Assembly (NCBI RefSeq): GCF_040219335.1
Contig: NZ_JAVJSQ010000031.1
Span: 558,001 to 622,000 of the forward strand
Length of the DNA: 64,000 nucleotides
Direction of reading: 5' to 3'
From: Gimesia sp.
GTDB taxonomy: Bacteria; Planctomycetota; Planctomycetia; Planctomycetales; Planctomycetaceae
Shown here in pieces: positions 35,924-45,836 of the stretch (positions within the stretch are counted from its first letter, which is position 1; each line of letters starts with the position of its first letter). Position numbers and translations under genes: made by a program. The notes under the pieces are model-generated. The model searched no databases, had not been told where the DNA came from, and was given only the letters and a program-made list of their open reading frames with translations.

Positions 35924-37732
35924 TTAATTTACGCGAAGATCGAACGGCATGATAGTCAATGTCTTCTCGCGTGACAGCAGATTGATCAAATCAAACTTTT
36001 TCAACTGCTGTGCCAGCTCCGGAGAGAGCAGATTCAGCATGCTTGAGAGCTGACTTGATTGACGGCTCTGGGTATCGGCGGTTCCGAACAGCTGTTCGAA
36101 GGGGCTGGTCGGGCGTGGGAGAATCAGTTTCTCGAATTTGTCGCCTTCGGGAATCTTACCGAGCTTGCGGGCGTATTCGATCGCTTCTTCCAGGGTTCCC
36201 AGTTCATCGACCAGACCGATTTTCAGAGCCATCTCGCCGGTATAGACGCGACCGCGGGCAAGCTTCTCAAGCTGGTCATATTTCATTTTGCGGCCCTCAG
36301 CGGCTTTCTCGGTGAACTGCTTGTAAACCGCATGGAGCAGTTTGGTGACCGCGGCCTTTTCCGATTCTGTGAAGCCGGTCATCGGGCTGAAGGTACCGCT
36401 GTTCTTACCACGGGAGATCACACTGGTGGTGATGCCGATCTTGTTATACAGGCCTTCGACGGCCAGTTTGCCTCCAACGACGCCGATAGAACCTGTAAGT
36501 GTTCCCGGTTCCGCGAAGATCCGTTCCGCTCCCATGGAGATGTAATATCCGCCACTGGCGGCGACATCGCCCATGCTGACGACCAGTGGTTTTCCGGATT
36601 CTTCCAGGGCCCGCCACATCAGGTCGCTGGCCAGGGCACTGCCGCCCGGACTGTCGACGCGAACGACGATCGCTTTGACCTGGTCATCATCGGCTGCTTT
36701 CTCGACGGCTTTGATGAATGTGTCTGAGCCGAGCACGTTGACTCCGAAGAGTCCCCCCTGTGAGCTGGAACCGGACATGATGGCACCGGTTGCATAGATC
36801 ACGGCGACGCGCGGTCCGGAACCGATCCGCTGTGAGGAGTCGATGCCGGCCAGCAGGTCCATGAGCTTGATCAGCCCTGCAATCCCGGAGAAGTCGGTAT
36901 CGAGGCGTTTCTTCGCATACTTTTTGATGATTTTGACGTCTTTATTTTCGTCTCCCCCGGTAATCAGCTTTGGCAGCTGATCTTCATAGGCCAGGTGGTC
37001 GATTAAACCACGCTCCTTTGCGTCCGCTGCCATATAGGGGCCGGCATCGATGGCGGCTTCGACTTTAGTATCGGCCAGACCGCGGTCCTTGGAAATCGTA
37101 TCGACAATCTGCCCATAGTAGTTGTCCAGGATCGCTTCCATTTCTTCGCGGAAGGCGGGGCTCATATCGGTGCGGGTATAGGGTTCGGCGGCCGACTTGT
37201 ATTCACCGACTCGTAATATATCTGGTTTGACATTCAGCCAGTCGAACAGGTTTTTATAAAAGCTGACTTCCGCCCGCAGGCCGAGCAGAATCAGCGAAGC
37301 CGATTCGGGCATGACGATTTCATCGCAGGCGGTGGCGAGCAGGTAATCCTTGGTCATTCCTGATTCAATCCAGGCGTAGACCTTCTTGTCATTCTTGCGG
37401 ACTTTCTGGATGGCCTGGCGGATTTCATTCAGTTTGGCCCAGCCGACAGAAGTCCCTTTGATGTGCAGAATCACCCCGGACAGAGATTTGTCTTCGGAGG
37501 CTTTTTCCAGCCGCTGCGTCAGCTTGGAGAGTGACTCGGTGACATCACCAAACAGCCCGGGCATCTGGGGGCCTTCGGGATAGTCTCCCTTGATAATGAT
37601 GTGCGCCCAGTTTTCGCGGATGGGCTTGGATTCCTCTTCCGCGGCGGTGGCCACATTCTGGAACAGACAGAAGCAACATCCCCAGATCAGCAGGAGGGCA
37701 AACCAGCGTTTGTTTGGAAAAGTGGATGACAT
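35924..37732 (-). CDS. sppA: Signal peptide peptidase SppA, 67K type
   Basis: A 602-residue membrane-bound serine protease with two homologous halves, which degrades leftover signal peptides and membrane peptides. The catalytic Lys is near residue 179 in EYKSAAEPYTR and the catalytic Ser near 393 in GDVAASGGYYISMGAERIF; this N-half Lys and C-half Ser layout is the E. coli type. An N-terminal hydrophobic segment (about 10-28) exports and anchors it. GGAGA 6 bases upstream supports the ATG at 37732 over the open frame up to 37780. The VCBS protein gene follows. Confidence 0.93.
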   Translation of the reverse strand: MSSTFPNKRWFALLLIWGCCFCLFQNVATAAEEESKPIRENWAHIIIKGDYPEGPQMPGLFGDVTESLSKLTQRLEKASEDKSLSGVILHIKGTSVGWAKLNEIRQAIQKVRKNDKKVYAWIESGMTKDYLLATACDEIVMPESASLILLGLRAEVSFYKNLFDWLNVKPDILRVGEYKSAAEPYTRTDMSPAFREEMEAILDNYYGQIVDTISKDRGLADTKVEAAIDAGPYMAADAKERGLIDHLAYEDQLPKLITGGDENKDVKIIKKYAKKRLDTDFSGIAGLIKLMDLLAGIDSSQRIGSGPRVAVIYATGAIMSGSSSQGGLFGVNVLGSDTFIKAVEKAADDDQVKAIVVRVDSPGGSALASDLMWRALEESGKPLVVSMGDVAASGGYYISMGAERIFAEPGTLTGSIGVVGGKLAVEGLYNKIGITTSVISRGKNSGTFSPMTGFTESEKAAVTKLLHAVYKQFTEKAAEGRKMKYDQLEKLARGRVYTGEMALKIGLVDELGTLEEAIEYARKLGKIPEGDKFEKLILPRPTSPFEQLFGTADTQSRQSSQLSSMLNLLSPELAQQLKKFDLINLLSREKTLTIMPFDLRVN

Positions 37733-38049
37733 CAGAAATCTCCAATAGAGGGACGCATGTATTGTCTGTTGAACAGGCATGAGCAGCCGGGAGGCCGGAT
37801 ACGCCTCACAAACATTAAAATCGTATTCATGACTATAAGCAGTCTAAGTCGAACAACGTACCACGGTCAAGAAAGAGTTGACTGATGCTCCCGTTATATG
37901 AGCTGAATCCGGTCTGGTTGTGAATTTTCGGGCAGGAAAAACTAAAAAGTGTTGTCAGCGGATGGCGCTTTTGTCACACTAAGATCTGTGAATGGCATGG
38001 TTCTCTGCCAGACCCGCTCCGATTCCTTAACAACTCTGGTTTACCCGCA
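37733..38049. other. Divergent intergenic region between sppA and a secreted-protein gene
   Basis: About 320 bases holding promoters for both flanking genes. No repeat, RNA gene or recognised site is seen. Confidence 0.4.
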
Positions 38050-38862
38050 ATGATGTCTGTCCGAACATTTCTGCTCTCTGTCATCTGTGTTCTTGCTTTT
38101 TCCAGTGCGCTGCCTGCACAGGGACTTATCTGGGAACTGCCTCCCGATGGCTCCTGGGTTCGCTTTGAAGGCACTTATGAAAAAGAGATGCCGGGTCCTG
38201 AATCGAACGACCTGAATGTCAAGCTGCAGTGGACGCGGCACCTGGTAATCAGTTCCGTGGGTTCGGAGATGGCCGAATTCGATGGCGAACAGACAGCCTG
38301 CCGCTGGCTGGAATTCAAAACCACCACCGGCAAAGCAACCGAGTCCGGCATCGCTCCCGGAGTATCCGGTCCGCGGATCTACAAAGTGCTGGTTCCGGAA
38401 AAAGCGATCAACGGCGAGCTTGTCGATCAGAGCAAAATTCCGGTCACGTTCCTGCCGATCGTCAAGGGATACCGCAAAGTCGGCGACCGGGCTGTTGAAC
38501 CATTGAAAACCAACGTGCTGCGGTTCTACCCCATGATCACCATGCTGGAACATTACACCCAGTGGGATTCGGTCAGCGAACCGGCGATGGTTGACATTCC
38601 CACCGGCGCTGTCACCGCCCAGGCTTACAAAGGGACCTTCAGCAGCGAAAGCACGACGACGCGTTCCAAAAACGAAGGCACGATCTGGCGGACGAAACAG
38701 ATTCCCTTCGGCGTGGCCAAGTGGACTGTGGATGTCACCCGCGACACCAAGGGGGGCACGCAGCCCCGCTCTGAATTCAAGATGACGTCCCGCATCCATG
38801 TCGAGATGTCGGCCCACGAAGTCGGACAGAACGCCGAAACCGAGCTGCCCGCCTCGCGCTAA
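38050..38862 (+). CDS. Secreted protein of unknown function
   Basis: A 270-residue exported protein I do not recognise. The signal peptide ends near LPAQG (residue 24). The mature part is beta-rich: WELPPDGSWVRFEGTYEKEM, LKLQWTRHLVISSVG-like strands, then KVLVPEKAINGELVDQ and a C-terminal IPFGVAKWTVDVTRD followed by a short acidic tail. The WxLPxDGxWVRFEG opening is a recurrent planctomycete pattern by my reading. No operon partner; the next gene starts almost 300 bases on. Confidence 0.85.
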   Translation: MMSVRTFLLSVICVLAFSSALPAQGLIWELPPDGSWVRFEGTYEKEMPGPESNDLNVKLQWTRHLVISSVGSEMAEFDGEQTACRWLEFKTTTGKATESGIAPGVSGPRIYKVLVPEKAINGELVDQSKIPVTFLPIVKGYRKVGDRAVEPLKTNVLRFYPMITMLEHYTQWDSVSEPAMVDIPTGAVTAQAYKGTFSSESTTTRSKNEGTIWRTKQIPFGVAKWTVDVTRDTKGGTQPRSEFKMTSRIHVEMSAHEVGQNAETELPASR

Positions 38863-39108
38863 GGGTGATCCAGACCTGTTTATCGGAAAAACGACACTAC
38901 CGGTATCTTTGTTCCCGCCTGCAGGCAGTCAGTTCCATCCAAGGCTCGAAATCGCTTTTCCTGCGGCTCTGCGGCCTGAGATTCCCGTTCGTTTTGCAAA
39001 CAGGGGCACCCGAGACTTGACGCTTTCCCCGTGGGTGAAAAGAATCAGGTGTTTACGAACTTTTTCATTTCCCCGGTGTCGTGTGTGGGGAAAATTGAGA
39101 TCTGACAG

Positions 39109-39143
39109 TGTATTCAGATCCACCAACTTTGATGTATTCAGAT
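39109..39143. repeat. Short direct repeat before the aminotransferase gene
   Basis: The 11 bases TGTATTCAGAT occur at 39109-39119 and again at 39133-39143, 24 bases apart, just ahead of the aminotransferase ATG at 39159. The spacing of about two helix turns would suit a regulator site, but only the repeat itself is seen. Confidence 0.4.
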
Positions 39144-39158
39144 AAGAAGATCGCTATT

Positions 39159-40358
39159 ATGCCGATGGAGCTCTCCTCAACCGTTCAGAAACTGAAACCA
39201 TCCGCCACGATTGCCGCTGCTGCGAAGGCCAAGGAACTGAAAAGCACCGGGGTCAAGGTTTATGAATTCACCCTGGGAGAGCCGGACTTCAACACCCCGG
39301 CCCACATTTGTGATGCTGCCAAAGCAGCCATGGACGCAGGCCAGACTCACTACACCCCGGCCGCGGGAACTCCGGAAGTCAAACAGGCGATCTGTGATGC
39401 CTACCAGCGGGATTACGGTTTGAGCTTTCAGCCGAGCCAGGTTGTGGTCTCCAACGGTGCCAAGCACTCAATTCACAACGTACTGACCGCCTTGTGTGGT
39501 CCCGGCGATGAAGTGATCATCCCCACGCCTTACTGGGTCAGTTACAGCGCCCTGGTGGAACTGACGGGTGCGACTCCCGTGATGGTGGAAACCAGCGAAG
39601 AAAGTGGCTTCTGCATGAATGCAGAACAGTTCGCTGCGGCGATCACTCCCAAAACCAAGCTGATGATGCTCAATAACCCCTGCAACCCGACCGGTGCTGC
39701 TTACCCGGTCGAGACACTGGAAGCACTGGCCAAAGTGGCTGTCGAAAAAGATGTCGCGGTGATGTCTGACGAGATCTACGAAAAACTGATCTACGAAGGA
39801 TCGGAATTCCGCAGCTTTGCGTCCTTCGGTCCCGAAGTCGCAGCACGGACGATTATCGTCAGTGGTGTGAGTAAAGCCTACGCGATGACCGGCTGGCGTA
39901 TTGGCTGGGCGATCGCTCCGGTGGAAGTCTCCGCTGCGATGACCAAGTTGCAGAGCCAGGAAACATCCAACCCGTGCAGTATCAGCCAGGCGGCCACAAT
40001 TGCTGCTCTGACCGGAACCCAGGACAGCGTGGAAGAGATGCTGGCCGCGTTCAAAGAACGTCGCGCTTACGTACTGGAACGGCTGCACAAGTTCCCGGAC
40101 ATCAGCTTTGCTGAACCTGGTGGTGCATTCTATGCGTTCTTCAACGTAAGTGCCCACTTCAATAAGCCGCTGGGGGGTGGCAAGGTTGTGAAAGACTCGA
40201 CTGAGTTCTGCACGGCCCTACTGGAAGAAGCCCACGTGGCACTGGTCACCGGCGATGCCTTCGGTGCTCCCGGTTACGTGCGTCTCTCTTTCGCGACCGA
40301 CATGCAGACCATTGAAGAAGGCTTGAACCGGATCGAGCAGTTCCTCTCTCCGGCTTAA
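39159..40358 (+). CDS. Class I pyridoxal-phosphate aminotransferase (AspAT-like)
   Basis: A 399-residue fold-type I aminotransferase of the aspartate aminotransferase Ib group. The family order is clear: TLGEPDFNTP near the start, HYTPAAGTPEVKQAI, the substrate/PLP region LNNPCNPTG, SDEIYEKLIYEG, and the PLP-lysine in VSGVSKAYAMTGWRIGWA (Lys near residue 239). It likely interconverts aspartate and 2-oxoglutarate; aromatic or prephenate substrates are possible in this group. Upstream in-frame starts (GTG 39108, ATG 39132) give an N terminus outside the family, so ATG 39159 is used. A strong terminator follows. Confidence 0.94.
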   Translation: MPMELSSTVQKLKPSATIAAAAKAKELKSTGVKVYEFTLGEPDFNTPAHICDAAKAAMDAGQTHYTPAAGTPEVKQAICDAYQRDYGLSFQPSQVVVSNGAKHSIHNVLTALCGPGDEVIIPTPYWVSYSALVELTGATPVMVETSEESGFCMNAEQFAAAITPKTKLMMLNNPCNPTGAAYPVETLEALAKVAVEKDVAVMSDEIYEKLIYEGSEFRSFASFGPEVAARTIIVSGVSKAYAMTGWRIGWAIAPVEVSAAMTKLQSQETSNPCSISQAATIAALTGTQDSVEEMLAAFKERRAYVLERLHKFPDISFAEPGGAFYAFFNVSAHFNKPLGGGKVVKDSTEFCTALLEEAHVALVTGDAFGAPGYVRLSFATDMQTIEEGLNRIEQFLSPA

Positions 40359-40380
40359 GCGTTTTCAATTGACACATAAA

Positions 40381-40420
40381 AAAACACCATCCCGAATTGC
40401 TTCAGGATGGTGTTTTTGTT
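40381..40420. terminator. Bidirectional Rho-independent terminator
   Basis: The stem AAAACACCATCC (40381-40392) pairs with GGATGGTGTTTT (40405-40416) around a 12-base loop, with T-runs on both strands. It ends the plus-strand aminotransferase gene and the convergent surface-protein gene. Confidence 0.9.
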
Positions 40421-40456
40421 TTTAACAAGTGCTGTTGTCAGCACATGCTGGTGATC

Positions 40457-43400
40457 TTAGTACTCTCCCCAACCGAAGGGCAGTTCGCCGACAATCGAAC
40501 CAGGCAGGAAGACACCATTAGCATCTGCTGTCGTGTTGTAGGGATCGCCGTCCAGGATGAAGATCGCGAGGTCTGCTGGGGCTCCTGAGACCCGGAAGGT
40601 ACTTGCTCCGGTACCGGAATAGAGGAAGGTCCCTGCCCCAGGATCGATCAGGTTCGGAATACGGGCAGCCTGACGTTGAGCATTACGACGACGTGAGGTC
40701 GAGGTGAACGGCCCTTCGAATGGTGGGCTGGTTGTATTCAGACGAGACTTGAAGGTATCGGCATTGTCATAGAAGGCACCAGTGTTATTAACATCAGCAG
40801 CAATGACCGTGTTGGAAGACCATTCCAGGTCCAAACGAGCCAGTGGGTCGCTCTGGAAGGTGGTGATGGCCGTCGGGTCGGTCGTCGCCCCCCAGGTACC
40901 TGCGGTCGCAGCTGGATCGGCAGTTGAAGTGAACGACTGGAAGAAGACGTCGGAACCAAAGTTACCAGTGAGAGTCGAGTTGGTGACAGACATGATCACA
41001 CCAGAGTTAGTGAAGTTACCCAGACCGTCGCTGGCAAAGCCACCAGGGTTGGTCGTGCTGGTACTGGCGTTGGTTGTACCGACACGGACCACCAGACCAG
41101 TTGAGCTAAAGCCACTATTGAAGCCGTTAGCCAGGATCTGGTTATTATCCATATCGAATCTCAAGAAGACATCGTGGAAGATATTTCCATCAGCCAGGAG
41201 AGCAGTTGTCGAAGCGACATTCTGTGTCTGGTTGTTGGAGGCAGTGTAGACCACATAGACCCCTTCTTCGAGGTTGGCATTCACAACGTTATTGTTGAAG
41301 GTAATGTTATACGCAGAGGCTCCAAGCGAACCCGGACGAGCCAGGACATCGAAACCACGTCCGTTGTTGAAGTCGATCGTGTTCCCGGTCACGGTCAGGT
41401 TGTAGGTTCCTGAGGCACCGGAGTTGGTAAATTCAATACCATCTCCACCGTTGAGGGTAATATCGTTGTTGACGATGCTGGTCGTGTTGACCGGTCGCAC
41501 ATCCATATCGATACCACTTCCGACGTTCTGTCGAATGGAGTTATATCCGATCGTCAGACCAGCCCCACCCGCGGTGCCTGTCAGTGACAACCCGTCATCC
41601 CCGTTGCTCGCGATCAGGTTAGCCTGGGCAGAATCAGCGGCACTACCGATCACAAGACCATCAGAGTTGGCATCGAGGTTAATACCACTCAGTGTATTGC
41701 CCGTGATTTCATTCTGGGTCCAGTTACCAGAGACAGCCCGCTGGTCGGTCGGATCGTTAACCTGTTCGGTCGTCCGGATACCATTGGCACCGTTCCCGGT
41801 AATTGTGTTCTGGGAAATGTTTGCCTCTAACAGGGCATCTGCCTGCACGCTGATATCGATACCGTTCAGTGTGTTGCCGGTAATCGTATTATTATTGATG
41901 GTATAGTCATCAGTAATATTCGCATTGGCGGCGGTCAGGCTGATCCCGTCCAGAGTATTTCCGGTCATGGTATTGCTCAGAATCTGGAAGTTATCAACGA
42001 CACCGTTGGCGGTTCGAATTACTTCGAGACCACTGCCACCGTTACCGGTGAAGGTGTTGCCGAAGCCTGTTGCCCCACCGACGACAACGTTAGTGAGCGA
42101 TGCGAAGTCGGCACCATTGTTACCCGTGACACTGTAAAACAGACCGGAGGCAGCATTGTTCTGGAATGTAGAACGCTGGATAGTACCGGTATAGGTGGCC
42201 GTATCCCGCAAGACGAAGCCAACCCCCTGACCATTGAAGTCAGTACTCAGAGCCGTATCGGTTGTTGTGTTAAAGTCGTGCTGATCAATGTCGACCTGGT
42301 TTGTCGTGTTGCCTTCCATGACGAAGCCGATATGGGCATCACCGTTATCCTGGAAGGTATTGATTTCCGAGTTGTCGACTGAAGCCAGGTTACCAAAGGT
42401 CAGCGTTACACCACCGGGTGCAGGAACCGTGGTTGTGCCTGCGACAGTACCGCCGACACCGAATCCAGCCCCGGCACGACCGATGAAGGTGTTACGGGTG
42501 ATGGTAGCTGTGGTACGGACATCGCTGGTATCAAACAGGATCCCTGAGGTCCCAGAAGTCGTACGGTTGAAATTGTTGGAGTCGATGCTGCCCAGGGTAT
42601 TGGTGGCAGTGGTCGCTGCCCCCAGGTCACTACCCCCGAAGAACAGCCCCGCTTCAGTATTGTCACTGAAGTCGTTCTCGGAAATCAGGGCCGTGGTGAA
42701 GGCACCACCGTCATTATTCGTAATACTCATCCCGTTCGCGGTGTTACCGGTGAAGGTGTTATTACCGATCGACGGTGATCCGTAGCCGGTCAGGTCAATC
42801 GAACCACTGTTGAGTGTGATTGCCAGACCGTCTGCGGTGTTGCCGGTCGCGGTATTGTTGATAATACTACCGGTAATGGCACCACCGTTGGCGGTATTCA
42901 GACTGAAACCATGCTGACCGTTGCTGTTAAAGAGGTTCGGTGACACATTGATGTTACCGATATTCAGGTTAATGGTGGAACCCGGACCGTCAGCTGTCGC
43001 CACAAAACCGTCGGTGGTGTTGTTGCTGGCGTTGATGTTGGTCATCCCCAGGTTCAGTACCCCGTCCCCGTTCACATCTTCACCCGGATCGAGTGTTCCG
43101 TTCTGGTTCAAATCTTCTGACAGAGCGGAAATTACACCGCCGGCAGTAGCATCGAACGCGATACCGATCCCCGTGTTATTGGTTGCCGTGATGGTATCGA
43201 AGCTGCGGAAGGTGATTGTACCGCCGTTCGAGTTGACATGCAGACCAGTATTGGGATTGATGTTATTGTTGAAGGTGTTGTTCGAGAAATCGGTATCGAT
43301 AGTACCACCGTTCTCAGTGATGATCATCCCGGTACCATTGCTGTTGGATGTATTCCCGGTAATACCCAGGGTCGTCACACCGTCAGCTGCCGTTCCTACA

Positions 43401-45292
43401 CCATCGATCGTACTGCCGGCATTGGCAATGATTTCGAAACCGGTTCCCGTGCCTGGAGGTACGACACCCAGGTTGTTGGTTGTCGTGTTATCCTTGAAGG
43501 AGAGTTCCAGAGTTCCTGCATTCTGGTTGATGAGAGCTCCATGGAAGGAGTTAGCCCCATCACCCGAGAAGGTGTTGGTAGAAACAATACCGATGCCATC
43601 AGCCGTGTTGGTGACATTCACACCACGGTTGTAAAGGACAAACGAGTTGTTGTTGATATTGAACCCGCGTGTGCCTGCGGAGTAAATGCCATCGTTGTAA
43701 GGCAGTGCACCACCGGCACGAGTACCGCTGATGTTGAAGCCGGACACTTCCCAGGCTCCGCCCTGTCCGACGACCACAGCACCAGCTGCACCACCGGCTC
43801 CGGCAGTGTTGGTCAGAGTCGGACGACTGGCAGCCGGGTTGTAACCAGGCAGGTTCAGTGTGCTGATGCTACCATCGTTGAAGACGTTAATGGTGTGCTG
43901 GACTGCTTCACTCAACAATCGCTGACCGGTCACACCCACGCCTTTATCCAGCAGGGTGATCTGTCCATCGAGGTTGAGTTCGTTACCATCCTGCACGAAG
44001 ATGATGTCTGTATCAGCCGTTGGCGGAGACGCGTTGTAGGCAGAAACAGAACCGAAGGGAGTTTCGTAAGTACCATTTCCTGCGGCACCGTAGTCCGGAT
44101 CGATGTGCTGTACGATGTACGGCATATTGTCATCCGGATTGATCGCCATTTCGCTGTTGATGGTCTCTTTAACGTTAGCCACAACGCGGTAGTTACGATT
44201 CATAGGCTGGTACATACGCTGCTGGAGTGTCTTGGGACGCATCCACTTGTTCGAACGACCATCGGGAATGGTCAGAATGACATTCATCCAGGCATTCGAA
44301 CCAAAGACAGAGTCCTTGGCATAACTGACACTCATCTGCCACCAGTCATTGATATTGGCTTCCGCCCGGAACTTGGCACCAGCGGCACTCTTGTCGTGGT
44401 CTGAGTTGTAGTAGTAACCACCGACAAAACCGTCGATGCCGTACTTACCGAGAACCGGCAGTGGACCACCGATTTCAGCATCAACACCACCGTAAGATGA
44501 TTCAGACCGACGTGTACGGTTCAGGAAGATATAGTTCGACTGGAAGTAGCCGCCACCGTTCAGGTTGTTCGAAATGACAACTTCATTATTATTGATGGGG
44601 AAGTATCCGTTAATCCGTCCGGTCAGGTATTGACCGATGACTTCACCACTGACACCAATCTGATGGTAATCCTGGTAGTGGCCGTCGTCGTAGTCGTACC
44701 AACCTGCGAGGGTGAAGATCTTATCGAGATTTTCACTATAGGCACGCCATCCGGCACCGAGGTTCACACCACCGGCTCCCTGGTCGGTAACCATGGCCCG
44801 GACATCCAGGAACAGCATGCTCTGTTCAGGGCGGATGGTGAAGGGAATCAACATGCCGAGGTTGGAGTACCCGTCGTCGTATCCAATCCCTCCGCCGATG
44901 CCTTTGTCGAGGCGGAAGATCGGATGAAATTCATCGACGGGCATCGGCTGGTAGCCGGCGCCGTTGTCAACGAATTCATTGACTTCCATCGTGCGGGGAT
45001 CAGGATAGCGATAAGGAATGTATCCTTGAGGCACATCCTTGTAGCTGACATCCTTCATGGATGAAAAGCCGGGGACATCATTTCGTTGAACCTGGTTTGC
45101 AGGAGTGAAATCATGCCGGAACCCTCCGGACGAGACACTCCCCACAATGGCGGAACCTGCTGGCTCTCCAATCGTGGTCCGTCCCTCAGTTTGATCACTA
45201 CCATTCTCATCAGGTGCTGCTGCTGATACCAAAGCCAGTAAATACTGAGAGGCTAAAAAGAAGCAGGCCAGGCTGACACGTAATTTGTTCAT
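40457..45292 (-). CDS. Inverse-autotransporter-like surface protein with beta-helix passenger
   Basis: A 1611-residue secreted protein. Signal peptide about 1-25. Residues about 130-345 resemble the inverse-autotransporter beta-barrel: GMLIPFTIRPEQSMLFLDVR, NLGAGWRAY, GWYDYDDGHYQDYHQIGVSGE and GRINGYFP follow its strand pattern, then GVDAEIGGPLPVLGKYGIDG and a final ILTIP. Residues about 400-1560 are a parallel beta-helix with dozens of short Asn/Gly/Thr-rich rungs. An EF-hand-like loop (DLNQNGTLDPGEDVNGDG, near 725-745) interrupts it. The layout fits intimin/invasin-type export with the passenger C-terminal and outside the cell. GGAG 6 bases before the ATG supports 45292. Likely an adhesin or matrix protein; ligand unknown. 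Confidence 0.88.
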   Translation of the reverse strand: MNKLRVSLACFFLASQYLLALVSAAAPDENGSDQTEGRTTIGEPAGSAIVGSVSSGGFRHDFTPANQVQRNDVPGFSSMKDVSYKDVPQGYIPYRYPDPRTMEVNEFVDNGAGYQPMPVDEFHPIFRLDKGIGGGIGYDDGYSNLGMLIPFTIRPEQSMLFLDVRAMVTDQGAGGVNLGAGWRAYSENLDKIFTLAGWYDYDDGHYQDYHQIGVSGEVIGQYLTGRINGYFPINNNEVVISNNLNGGGYFQSNYIFLNRTRRSESSYGGVDAEIGGPLPVLGKYGIDGFVGGYYYNSDHDKSAAGAKFRAEANINDWWQMSVSYAKDSVFGSNAWMNVILTIPDGRSNKWMRPKTLQQRMYQPMNRNYRVVANVKETINSEMAINPDDNMPYIVQHIDPDYGAAGNGTYETPFGSVSAYNASPPTADTDIIFVQDGNELNLDGQITLLDKGVGVTGQRLLSEAVQHTINVFNDGSISTLNLPGYNPAASRPTLTNTAGAGGAAGAVVVGQGGAWEVSGFNISGTRAGGALPYNDGIYSAGTRGFNINNNSFVLYNRGVNVTNTADGIGIVSTNTFSGDGANSFHGALINQNAGTLELSFKDNTTTNNLGVVPPGTGTGFEIIANAGSTIDGVGTAADGVTTLGITGNTSNSNGTGMIITENGGTIDTDFSNNTFNNNINPNTGLHVNSNGGTITFRSFDTITATNNTGIGIAFDATAGGVISALSEDLNQNGTLDPGEDVNGDGVLNLGMTNINASNNTTDGFVATADGPGSTINLNIGNINVSPNLFNSNGQHGFSLNTANGGAITGSIINNTATGNTADGLAITLNSGSIDLTGYGSPSIGNNTFTGNTANGMSITNNDGGAFTTALISENDFSDNTEAGLFFGGSDLGAATTATNTLGSIDSNNFNRTTSGTSGILFDTSDVRTTATITRNTFIGRAGAGFGVGGTVAGTTTVPAPGGVTLTFGNLASVDNSEINTFQDNGDAHIGFVMEGNTTNQVDIDQHDFNTTTDTALSTDFNGQGVGFVLRDTATYTGTIQRSTFQNNAASGLFYSVTGNNGADFASLTNVVVGGATGFGNTFTGNGGSGLEVIRTANGVVDNFQILSNTMTGNTLDGISLTAANANITDDYTINNNTITGNTLNGIDISVQADALLEANISQNTITGNGANGIRTTEQVNDPTDQRAVSGNWTQNEITGNTLSGINLDANSDGLVIGSAADSAQANLIASNGDDGLSLTGTAGGAGLTIGYNSIRQNVGSGIDMDVRPVNTTSIVNNDITLNGGDGIEFTNSGASGTYNLTVTGNTIDFNNGRGFDVLARPGSLGASAYNITFNNNVVNANLEEGVYVVYTASNNQTQNVASTTALLADGNIFHDVFLRFDMDNNQILANGFNSGFSSTGLVVRVGTTNASTSTTNPGGFASDGLGNFTNSGVIMSVTNSTLTGNFGSDVFFQSFTSTADPAATAGTWGATTDPTAITTFQSDPLARLDLEWSSNTVIAADVNNTGAFYDNADTFKSRLNTTSPPFEGPFTSTSRRRNAQRQAARIPNLIDPGAGTFLYSGTGASTFRVSGAPADLAIFILDGDPYNTTADANGVFLPGSIVGELPFGWGEY

Positions 45293-45836
45293 CGAATGCT
45301 CCAACGTCGATGTGTAACTCGTCTCTTACAATTTCAGACGATCAACTTCGTTCCTCTAAGATCTCCCCGATTCTGGAATCAGGAGCTTCATGCCCCCCTT
45401 TCAGAACCCGGTCAATCCGAACGATCAGGTAAAAACCTGATACTGTTCTCCCCCCTGGCCCCGGTCGGATGTCAAACTGTTCCGATTATCCCGGTACAAG
45501 CGGTTATTCTGATCTTTCGGAATAATCACGTTGTTAAGTTGAGACGAAATATGCTAATCGTAGGGGTGGTCCGAAATGCGGTGAGATCAACGACCTCGCG
45601 GGGAAGTGCCAATTAAGACGTAAGTGACTAAATATATAAAACTTACTGCACGTGATGCGTGTTAATAACAACAGGCATTTCTGGAGACGGGGATTCCAAA
45701 ATTAATAGAAATAATTTTGGTGATTTACAGGGAAATCCGGCGCGAGAATGTAAACATACGCTCACACCCCGTGAAGAACGCGTCTGAAAGAGAGACAGAT
45801 GTGCCAGATTGGGTAAGCACAGCGGTTTGCGTCAAA
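45293..45836. other. Upstream region of the surface-protein gene, with an inverted repeat
   Basis: About 540 AT-rich bases carrying the promoter of the surface-protein gene. A perfect 9-base inverted repeat, CCAAAATTA (45696-45704) and TAATTTTGG (45712-45720), could be an operator; it has no T-run and is not a terminator. No gene is seen. Confidence 0.45.

Noticed and set aside
43238-44404. A 388-codon plus-strand frame opposite the surface-protein gene
   Set aside because: Repeat-rich coding sequence often leaves open antisense frames; no start signal or family features are present.
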